Below are positions 13,802-19,319 of a DNA stretch of 23,654 bases, in pieces. This DNA is from a virus. Below the pieces are notes generated by a model. It made no database searches. It saw only the letters and a program-made list of their open reading frames with translations, and was not told the origin of the DNA. The stretch lies in the IMG/VR virus record IMGVR_UViG_3300027704_000161, positions 1-23,654 of that record. One strand, given 5' to 3'. Every line of letters begins with the position of its first letter. The first letter of the stretch is position 1. The position numbers and the translations under genes are program-made.

Positions 13802-15679
13802 ATGACCACCACCACCACCAATTACCGCAAATTTTCATCCTATGAGAATTTTATTTACCTCAGCCGATATGCTCGCTGGATTGAGGACGAGGGCCGTAGA
13901 GAGCAATGGCCCGAGACTATCGACCGCGTAATTAAAGCGTTCCAAGTTCAAACCCAAAACAACCACCACATCCCGTGGGAAGAGCTACGCACAGCCATGC
14001 TAAATCGTGATGTGATGCCGTCGATGCGTGTAATGATGACAGCAGGGAAGGCACTCGACCTAAACCATATTGCGTTGTATAACTGCGCCTTTACTGATAT
14101 TGACAGCCTCGAATCTTTTTCTGAGATTCTCTATATTCTGATGCACGGAACGGGCGTGGGTTTTTCTGTTAAACAGGAATCAATGAACCGCTTACCCGTT
14201 ATCGAGAGAAAGGGTAACGATCTTATCACGGTAGAAATCGAGGACAGCAAAGAAGGCTGGAGAGATTCGGTATTTGAGGGGATTGCGCTCCTGGCTGGTG
14301 GGTATCATGTGGTTTACGACTACAGCAAAATCAGGGCAGCGGGCGAACGTCTCAAGACCTTTGGTGGCAGAGCTTCAGGTCCAGCGCCCCTGGTATCTTT
14401 GCACGAGTACATAGACCGCATTTTTACAGCCGCTGGAGGCCGTAGGCTGAAGACCGCAGAATGTCATGGTATCGTTTGCAAAATCGCGGAGGTGGTAGTT
14501 GTGGGCGGTGTACGGCGCTCGGCGTTGATCTCTCTCTCTGACCTTGACGATAAATCTATGGCAGAAGCTAAAACAGGTGAGTGGTGGGTAAACCACGGGG
14601 AATATGCGCTGGCAAATAACTCCGCAGTGTACGAAACTAAACCAACGGCAGAGGAGTGGGACAAGGAATGGGGAACAATCGTGGCATCTGGTTCTGGGGA
14701 ACGCGGGATCGTAAACATGCTATCCGCCAAGAAAAAGTGCAAAGAGATCGGCAGGGACGAAACCAAGATAATGGGAACAAATCCTTGCGGGGAGATTCTG
14801 CTCAGAAACGGGCAATTTTGCAACCTCTCGGAAGTGGTGATCAGGCCTGAAGATACCCAAGAAACCCTCGGGAACAAGGTAGCCTTAGCGTCGATTATTG
14901 GCACGATTCAAAGCACGTTTGACGGGATCAAAGGATTATCCCAAAAATGGATCACCAACACCAAGGAAGAACGACTACTCGGCGTATCTCTCACGGGCAT
15001 TATGGGGAACAAGTTAACCAACGGCAAGGAAAGCGATTTAGAGGCCCGTTTAACGTCCCTAAGAGCCGTTGCAAACAATACTAACGTAGCGTATGCCAGG
15101 ATTCTAGGCGTCCCTAAATCGGCCTCTGTGACCACTGTGAAGCCCTCGGGCACCGTGTCGCAATTGTGCGGAGTCTCAAGTGGTATACACCCCGCACATG
15201 CTTCCTCATATATCCGCAGAGTCCGCAACGACAAGAAAGACCCGCTGACTCAGCTAATGATAGATGCAGGCGTACCGGGGCAGACTGATTTTTACAACAA
15301 AGATGCCCACGTTTTCGAGTTTGGCATTGATCGGGCTGGCGAGTGTACGCGGGACGACTTCACGGCTGTAGAGTTTCTCGAAATTTGGTTAACGTATAAG
15401 AAACACTGGACAGACCACAACCCGTCGGTGACCATCTCAGTGCACGACCACGAGTGGCCAGAGGTCGGGGAGTGGGTTTATAAGAACTTCGACAATGTAG
15501 GCGGCCTTAGCTTTCTACCGTTCGACACAGGAACATACCAGCAGACGCCCTACGAGACATCTACGCAATTACCCGCAGAGGTAACAGTAGATTATTCAAG
15601 GTTACCTGAGTATGAGAAAAGCGACAACACAACCAGCGACAAGCAACTAGCTTGCAGTGCGGGCCATTGCGAAATATAG
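13802..15679 (+). CDS. nrdJ: Class II (adenosylcobalamin-dependent) ribonucleotide reductase
   Basis: A 625-residue monomeric-type reductase converting ribonucleotides to deoxyribonucleotides. Active-site residues align with the Lactobacillus leichmannii enzyme: Cys95 in YNCAFTD, the NPCGE motif (Asn327, thiyl Cys329, Glu331), and Cys340 eleven residues later. The C-terminal ACSAGHCEI gives the CxxxxC redox pair (Cys618, Cys623), and PSGTVSQLCG is the usual phosphate-binding loop. There is no partner small subunit, as expected of class II. It supplies dNTPs for phage replication and depends on host B12. It is the last large gene of the replication operon. No intein is visible. Confidence 0.93.
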   Translation: MTTTTTNYRKFSSYENFIYLSRYARWIEDEGRREQWPETIDRVIKAFQVQTQNNHHIPWEELRTAMLNRDVMPSMRVMMTAGKALDLNHIALYNCAFTDIDSLESFSEILYILMHGTGVGFSVKQESMNRLPVIERKGNDLITVEIEDSKEGWRDSVFEGIALLAGGYHVVYDYSKIRAAGERLKTFGGRASGPAPLVSLHEYIDRIFTAAGGRRLKTAECHGIVCKIAEVVVVGGVRRSALISLSDLDDKSMAEAKTGEWWVNHGEYALANNSAVYETKPTAEEWDKEWGTIVASGSGERGIVNMLSAKKKCKEIGRDETKIMGTNPCGEILLRNGQFCNLSEVVIRPEDTQETLGNKVALASIIGTIQSTFDGIKGLSQKWITNTKEERLLGVSLTGIMGNKLTNGKESDLEARLTSLRAVANNTNVAYARILGVPKSASVTTVKPSGTVSQLCGVSSGIHPAHASSYIRRVRNDKKDPLTQLMIDAGVPGQTDFYNKDAHVFEFGIDRAGECTRDDFTAVEFLEIWLTYKKHWTDHNPSVTISVHDHEWPEVGEWVYKNFDNVGGLSFLPFDTGTYQQTPYETSTQLPAEVTVDYSRLPEYEKSDNTTSDKQLACSAGHCEI

Positions 15680-15693
15680 GAGAAGTAAAAGGT

Positions 15694-15786
15694 TTGAGAA
15701 GAAGTAAAAGTGAGATATGCTATTCATGTTTGATAGGGTGGGCGGCTATTGTAGTCCTCTCTGATAGTTTGGTTAGATTGATGTAG
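15694..15786 (+). CDS. Possible 30-residue membrane peptide
   Basis: A short frame starting with TTG after AAAAGG, encoding a basic N-terminus (RRSKSEI) and a hydrophobic stretch (CYSCLIGWAAIVVLSD). It occupies the space between the reductase and its terminator. Only hydrophobicity and position support it. Confidence 0.35.
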   Translation: MRRSKSEICYSCLIGWAAIVVLSDSLVRLM

Positions 15787-15791
15787 AAAAC

Positions 15792-15825
15792 ACGGGAGGC
15801 CTTCGGGTCTTCCGTATTTTTTTTT
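15792..15825 (+). terminator. Strong intrinsic terminator of the replication operon
   Basis: ACGGGAGGCC - TTCG - GGTCTTCCGT forms a 10-bp stem (two G-U pairs) with a UUCG tetraloop, followed by ATTTTTTTTT. It separates the replication operon from the cassette region. Confidence 0.95.
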
Positions 15826-15836
15826 CGATTTAGGGG

Positions 15837-15865
15837 TTGACAAGGTTACCGGGTGCCCTTAAAAT
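15837..15865 (+). promoter_or_regulatory. Sigma70 promoter, cassette 1
   Basis: TTGACA (15837-15842), 17-base spacer AGGTTACCGGGTGCCCT, TAAAAT (15860-15865). The leader resembles that of the next cassette (CATATTAACCAAACAGAGAA). Confidence 0.9.
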
Positions 15866-15897
15866 AGGCGCATATTAACCAAACAGAGAAAAAGATT

Positions 15898-16146
15898 ATG
15901 AATTACTCAACTGAACTAAACATTGGCGATCTCGTTACAGTAGAAGGCCTATCAGGGACTGAAATGGAATACGTTAAAACTTTTACTGTAAAATCTGTAG
16001 GAGTTGACCGAATTAATTTTACTACCGGACATCGCCTTGATTGTTCAGGAGAGCTAGGTAATAACGGCGCTAACCTGTACACCAAGACCAATAAAAGAGT
16101 TGCACGATATGCAAGCTGGACTTGTGGCGAGCTGGAAGGTGAATAA
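15898..16146 (+). CDS. Cassette 1 hypothetical protein (beta-barrel-like)
   Basis: An 82-residue protein beginning MNYSTELNIGDLVTVEGL, with regular short strands and a GDLV turn typical of small SH3- or KOW-like barrels. It has two or three Cys and no membrane segment. It is the first gene behind a consensus promoter, which implies early expression by host polymerase. No family is recognised. Confidence 0.65.
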   Translation: MNYSTELNIGDLVTVEGLSGTEMEYVKTFTVKSVGVDRINFTTGHRLDCSGELGNNGANLYTKTNKRVARYASWTCGELEGE

Positions 16147-16324
16147 ACTATTACGTAACCTAGCGATCAGGTGGGACGCTAGAAGGCGGCAGGCGTCTAT
16201 CAAGACCCTTCAGCGTATGATAGACTCCATTGAAGCCGACAACCGGGACAACCTCAGAACCATAGAGGCCATTAAAAACCAAATGTATTACGTTGACGGT
16301 AACCAGCCCGACCTACTCGACTAA
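16109..16324 (+). CDS. Cassette 1 basic helical hypothetical protein
   Basis: A 71-residue protein with a basic N-terminal half (RNLAIRWDARRRQASIK) and a helical, coiled-coil-like middle. It overlaps the previous gene. Start choice is uncertain: ATG at 16109 follows AAGAG, a GTG at 16139 gives a shorter protein with an 8-base overlap, and a TTG at 16100 is also possible. A nucleic-acid-binding role is conceivable from charge only. Confidence 0.55.
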   Translation: MQAGLVASWKVNKLLRNLAIRWDARRRQASIKTLQRMIDSIEADNRDNLRTIEAIKNQMYYVDGNQPDLLD

Positions 16325-16339
16325 ACCACGGAGAACCCC

Positions 16340-16714
16340 ATGATTTTTATTCACGCCCCAGCAGAATTAAAAGAATACGCCTACAGAGTCGCCGACCACC
16401 TCGGCCTTGACAGCTACGGGGAGACAGATGTATTCATTGAATACGAGGTACTCGGGGACATTGACGGGGCTATCTATGGAGACCATGAGAGCGCCTGTAT
16501 TGAGCTAAACGAGGGCAGCAGCTTAACCGACAAGCTCAAAGCCCTCGCCCATGAAATGATTCACGCCCAGCAGCTTTTTAGGGGCGACCTAAGTTATATC
16601 AAGGCTGATATGTATTGGAAAGGCGAGAAGATGACAGAAGTGCCGTACTTTGAGCAGGGCCACGAAGTCGAAGCGTTTAAGCTAGAAAAAGAAATATACG
16701 AAATGTGCAAATAA
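16340..16714 (+). CDS. HExxH zinc metallopeptidase-like protein
   Basis: A 124-residue protein with HEMIH at residues 71-75 (KALAHEMIHAQQLF) and, about 35 residues on, HEVEAF, which can supply the third metal ligand as in gluzincin-type peptidases. The N-terminal half is a beta/alpha region typical of SprT/M78-like small peptidases. It is the last gene of cassette 1, preceded by GGAG and followed by the next promoter. As an early phage protein it may cleave a host regulatory or defence protein; the target is unknown. Confidence 0.75.
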   Translation: MIFIHAPAELKEYAYRVADHLGLDSYGETDVFIEYEVLGDIDGAIYGDHESACIELNEGSSLTDKLKALAHEMIHAQQLFRGDLSYIKADMYWKGEKMTEVPYFEQGHEVEAFKLEKEIYEMCK

Positions 16715-16717
16715 GTG

Positions 16718-16746
16718 TTGACAGGGTTACCGGGTTCTATTAAAAT
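16718..16746 (+). promoter_or_regulatory. Sigma70 promoter, cassette 2
   Basis: TTGACA, 17-base spacer GGGTTACCGGGTTCTAT, TAAAAT. It belongs to the weaker -10 class of the set. Confidence 0.9.
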
Positions 16747-16778
16747 AGGCCCATATTAACCAAACAGAGAAAAAGAAA

Positions 16779-16976
16779 ATGACTAACTCAGAAATTAACA
16801 ACCTTCAAAACATCGTAATGGGCTATTCTTATAATGAGCAACTAATCAACAACGCCATTGTTTTAGCGGATACTTTCGAAGTTAAGCACCTTCTAATTGC
16901 GTTAAAATCTGGCCGCAACTCTTTTGAATCCCGTATGGTCTTACAATCTTTTATTTGCAGGTTACAACAAAAATAA
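16779..16976 (+). CDS. Cassette 2 small helical protein
   Basis: A 65-residue all-helical protein beginning MTNSEINNLQNIVMGY. The leader GAGAAAAAGAAA serves as ribosome site. It is the only gene of its cassette; the next promoter begins 12 bases after the stop with no terminator hairpin between. Unknown family. Confidence 0.65.
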   Translation: MTNSEINNLQNIVMGYSYNEQLINNAIVLADTFEVKHLLIALKSGRNSFESRMVLQSFICRLQQK

Positions 16977-16988
16977 TTGAAATAAGTG

Positions 16989-17017
16989 TTGACAGGGTTA
17001 CCGGGTGCCCCTATAAT
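16989..17017 (+). promoter_or_regulatory. Sigma70 promoter, cassette 3 (perfect consensus)
   Basis: TTGACA, 17-base spacer GGGTTACCGGGTGCCCC, TATAAT: both hexamers and the spacing are ideal. Confidence 0.95.
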
Positions 17018-17066
17018 AGCACCATCAAGACGAGAAAGACCCTAACCAACTAAAGAGAGAAAGATA

Positions 17067-17390
17067 ATGTACAATTTTACTCAAAACGAAAAACTCGCCG
17101 CTCTGCACCTTGTTGATCAGTGCCTCGACGGCATGTGTGGTGATCGTCCAATGGATTTAGAGAGTGACCCGTATACTTGGTGCCATGTTGATGTACTTAT
17201 TTCGCAAGGTTGGAGCAAGCATGCGGCCGCAGGAACTTACGGTGCTTTAGCTGAGAAAGAGGCACTTTATATAGAAAAGGATGTCAATTATCACGACGGT
17301 GCATGGACAGACATCATATCTCACGACCTTTATGAATGGGCCGAGAGTCACTGGGATGAGTTTGTAGCCAACGGAAAACCTAAGAAGTAA
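17067..17390 (+). CDS. Cassette 3 hypothetical protein
   Basis: A 107-residue acidic protein rich in Trp and His (YTWCHVDVLISQGWSKHAA..., YEWAESHWDEF). It has a winged-helix-like pattern around HAAAGTYGALAEKEALY, which might be a small helix-turn-helix. It is single in its cassette, with GAGAGAAAGATA upstream and a UNCG hairpin terminator after. No family is recognised with confidence. Confidence 0.7.
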   Translation: MYNFTQNEKLAALHLVDQCLDGMCGDRPMDLESDPYTWCHVDVLISQGWSKHAAAGTYGALAEKEALYIEKDVNYHDGAWTDIISHDLYEWAESHWDEFVANGKPKK

Positions 17391-17399
17391 AACACCAAC

Positions 17400-17424
17400 G
17401 GCCCTCCGGGGCCAAAGTTATTTT
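17400..17424 (+). terminator. Cassette 3 UNCG-hairpin terminator
   Basis: GGCCC-TCCG-GGGCC followed by AAAGTTATTTT. The C(UNCG)G loop makes a very stable short hairpin; the U-tract is weak. The same unit recurs after cassettes 4, 5 and 6. Confidence 0.7.
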
Positions 17425-17444
17425 AAAAATAAATGAAATAAGTG

Positions 17445-17473
17445 TTGACAGGGTTACCGGGTTCTATTAAAAT
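17445..17473 (+). promoter_or_regulatory. Sigma70 promoter, cassette 4
   Basis: TTGACA, 17-base spacer GGGTTACCGGGTTCTAT, TAAAAT. Confidence 0.9.
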
Positions 17474-17520
17474 AGCACCATCAAGACGAGAAACACTAAC
17501 TAAATACAGGAATGCAGACG

Positions 17521-17721
17521 ATGATGGGATTAACTACTAAAAAATGGCATGACCACTATTCTGTTAGGATTACTGACTATCCTACTCTCGGATATGAGGT
17601 ATTTAAGCGTAAAGACGGCTGGCATGTAGTGTCCGAGTGTACTGGAGAACCTGCTTTCTATGTCTCTGTTTTTCCAACTAAGCGACAAGCCTATAACGCA
17701 ATTATCGACCACAACAATTAG
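17521..17721 (+). CDS. Cassette 4 small hypothetical protein
   Basis: A 66-residue protein with a beta-rich core (YSVRITDYPTLGYEVFKRKDGWHVV). ATG at 17521 lies 9 bases after AGGA (17508-17511); the frame's first ATG at 17512 abuts that site and is less likely. The leader differs from the others after AAACACTAACTAAATACAGG. An AGGAGAG motif after the stop is followed by no usable start, perhaps a relic of a lost second gene. Confidence 0.65.
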   Translation: MMGLTTKKWHDHYSVRITDYPTLGYEVFKRKDGWHVVSECTGEPAFYVSVFPTKRQAYNAIIDHNN

Positions 17722-17764
17722 GAGAGTAGATATTGCACTAGCTGAAGATATAAAGAACACCCAC

Positions 17765-17789
17765 GGCCCTCCGGGGCCAAAGTTATTTT
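17765..17789 (+). terminator. Cassette 4 UNCG-hairpin terminator
   Basis: GGCCC-TCCG-GGGCC followed by AAAGTTATTTTG, identical to the cassette 3 unit. Confidence 0.7.
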
Positions 17790-17809
17790 GAAAATAAATG
17801 AAATAAGTG

Positions 17810-17838
17810 TTGACAGGGTTACCGGGTGCCCCTATAAT
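17810..17838 (+). promoter_or_regulatory. Sigma70 promoter, cassette 5 (perfect consensus)
   Basis: TTGACA, 17-base spacer GGGTTACCGGGTGCCCC, TATAAT. Promoter and leader are essentially the same as those of cassette 3. Confidence 0.95.
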
Positions 17839-17887
17839 AGCACCATCAAGACGAGAAAGACCCTAACCAACTAAAGAGAGAAAGATC

Positions 17888-18121
17888 ATGGAATTATTTA
17901 ACAACAAACGTGTGATGGCCAACATGAACAAAGCAATTAAAGTTATGGGTGTCGCTTCAGAGATGGCGGGTGTTGAGTGGAAGCAAGGCGACCGTTTTGG
18001 AATTAAAGACCTTCTGGCCATGTGGGTTAAATACCCGGAAGTTTTCCCCGAGCAGCTACAGGCCCAAATGCAAGAATTTTATGATTTGTTTTATGCCGAA
18101 GTTTTAAAACGAAATTCGTAA
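17888..18121 (+). CDS. Cassette 5 small helical protein
   Basis: A 77-residue helical protein (MELFNNKRVMANMNKAIKVM...), rich in Met and ending in a basic tail (LKRNS). It is the only gene in its cassette and is not recognised. Confidence 0.7.
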   Translation: MELFNNKRVMANMNKAIKVMGVASEMAGVEWKQGDRFGIKDLLAMWVKYPEVFPEQLQAQMQEFYDLFYAEVLKRNS

Positions 18122-18131
18122 AAACACCAAC

Positions 18132-18156
18132 GGCCCTACGGGGCCAAAGTTATTTT
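18132..18156 (+). terminator. Cassette 5 UNCG-hairpin terminator
   Basis: GGCCC-TACG-GGGCC followed by AAAGTTATTTTG. The loop differs from the other copies (TACG rather than TCCG) but remains a UNCG tetraloop, which suggests selection on the RNA hairpin. Confidence 0.72.
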
Positions 18157-18176
18157 GAAAATAATTGAAATAAGTG

Positions 18177-18205
18177 TTGACAGGGTTACCGGGTTCTATT
18201 AAAAT
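18177..18205 (+). promoter_or_regulatory. Sigma70 promoter, cassette 6
   Basis: TTGACA, 17-base spacer GGGTTACCGGGTTCTAT, TAAAAT. Confidence 0.9.
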
Positions 18206-18254
18206 AGCACCATCAAGACGAGAAAGACCCTAACCAACTAAAGAGATAAAGATT

Positions 18255-18518
18255 ATGACTAACTTAAACGCCGCAACCCTCGCCAACATCACTGAAGCCA
18301 CTGACGTAAACGACCACAACAGCGCTTTAGCAATCCTAGCCTACGCCCTTAATAACGAGTGGATGATCACTGAAATTACCAACCTGGACAACGCACACCT
18401 AGATTTAGGTTACATGACGGAAGAAATGATGAATGACCGCCGCCTTATTGCTCGCAGCTTGATGGATTGCGCCCGCCTCGCTTATTCTAACTTTGACGAA
18501 ATCGAAGCAGCATTTTAA
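18255..18518 (+). CDS. Cassette 6 acidic helical protein
   Basis: An 87-residue acidic, Asn- and Asp-rich helical protein (MTNLNAATLANITEATDVND...). It is single in its cassette behind the shared leader (GAGATAAAGATT before the ATG). No family is recognised. Confidence 0.7.
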   Translation: MTNLNAATLANITEATDVNDHNSALAILAYALNNEWMITEITNLDNAHLDLGYMTEEMMNDRRLIARSLMDCARLAYSNFDEIEAAF

Positions 18519-18529
18519 GAAACACCAAC

Positions 18530-18554
18530 GGCCCTCCGGGGCCAAAGTTATTTT
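18530..18554 (+). terminator. Cassette 6 UNCG-hairpin terminator
   Basis: GGCCC-TCCG-GGGCC followed by AAAGTTATTTTG. Confidence 0.7.
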
Positions 18555-18574
18555 GAAAATAATTGAAATAAGTG

Positions 18575-18603
18575 TTGACAGGGTTACCGGGTTCTATTAA
18601 AAT
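18575..18603 (+). promoter_or_regulatory. Sigma70 promoter, cassette 7
   Basis: TTGACA, 17-base spacer GGGTTACCGGGTTCTAT, TAAAAT. Confidence 0.9.
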
Positions 18604-18652
18604 AGCACCATCAAGACGAGAAAGACCCTAATCAACTAAAGAGATAAAGATT

Positions 18653-18859
18653 ATGAACACTAAGCAAATCGAAACACTAAAAGCAGCATGGGCCGGATTT
18701 CAAAGCACTGAAATGTCACAAATCACAAAAGCTTACAACTTCATTAAAAGCCTTCCACAAGCTTGGATCATAGTAGTAAGCGAAGCCGAAATTGATTTCC
18801 TAAGTGACGTCGCAATTGAAGCAATCAACGAAATGAAAGAAGATGGGGAGTGGTTGTAA
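18653..18859 (+). CDS. Cassette 7 first small protein
   Basis: A 68-residue helical protein (MNTKQIETLKAAWAGFQS...). The last codons contain GGGGAG, which serves as ribosome site for the next gene starting 1 base after this stop. Unknown family. Confidence 0.7.
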   Translation: MNTKQIETLKAAWAGFQSTEMSQITKAYNFIKSLPQAWIIVVSEAEIDFLSDVAIEAINEMKEDGEWL

Positions 18860-18860
18860 A

Positions 18861-19064
18861 ATGCACGGAATACGCGAAGCAATCATCCGAGACCTATCAG
18901 ACAGCGATCTAAACGAATTGCTGACTGATCTGGATGTATCCCCCTACGATTACCATGAAGCCCGCAAAGAGGCCGACAGGCGCTCTCAGGCTCCCCCAGG
19001 AGTTAAGACGGCAAAACCCCGCTTTTCTTATGCAACTAACACTTTAACCGGAAAAGATTTTTAA
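18861..19064 (+). CDS. Cassette 7 second small protein
   Basis: A 67-residue protein with a helical N-terminus (MHGIREAIIRDLSDSDLNEL) and a basic, proline-containing C-terminal part. The upstream in-frame ATG at 18843 lies inside the previous gene; ATG at 18861 is preferred because it directly follows that stop and lies 10 bases after GGGGAG. Function unknown. Confidence 0.65.
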   Translation: MHGIREAIIRDLSDSDLNELLTDLDVSPYDYHEARKEADRRSQAPPGVKTAKPRFSYATNTLTGKDF

Positions 19065-19072
19065 TTTAGGGG

Positions 19073-19101
19073 TTGACAATGTTACCCGGTGCCCCCATAA
19101 T
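19073..19101 (+). promoter_or_regulatory. Sigma70 promoter of the RNA polymerase gene
   Basis: TTGACA, 17-base spacer ATGTTACCCGGTGCCCC, CATAAT. It is the divergent member of the set: the spacer reads ACCCGGT instead of ACCGGGT, which keeps the ACC-N-GGT dyad but swaps the central base, and the -10 is weaker. Confidence 0.85.
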
Positions 19102-19156
19102 AGTAGCAGCGAGAAAAATTTCCAAAAAAAAACTACAGAGAGAAAAACCATGAATA

Positions 19157-19291
19157 ATGTTAAAAATCCAACAAATCAGTGATCTAGATCTTTCGTCGAT
19201 ACGTACCCCCACCCGATACAAGAAATGCAAAGATATAAGAAAGACCCTGAGAGCGCAGAAAGCAGCCTCTCGCAAGCTCTACACCCGATAG
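19157..19291 (+). CDS. Possible 44-residue highly basic protein
   Basis: A frame between the promoter at 19073 and the RNA polymerase gene encodes MLKIQQISDLDLSSIRTPTR and then a Lys/Arg-rich segment ending KLYTR. An overlapping ATG at 19150 closest to the GAGAG site gives only a 10-residue peptide and could couple or interfere with it. The charge suggests nucleic-acid binding. Evidence is modest. Confidence 0.42.
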   Translation: MLKIQQISDLDLSSIRTPTRYKKCKDIRKTLRAQKAASRKLYTR

Positions 19292-19319
19292 GTCTAAACC
19301 AAATCAAAAAGGCTATACT

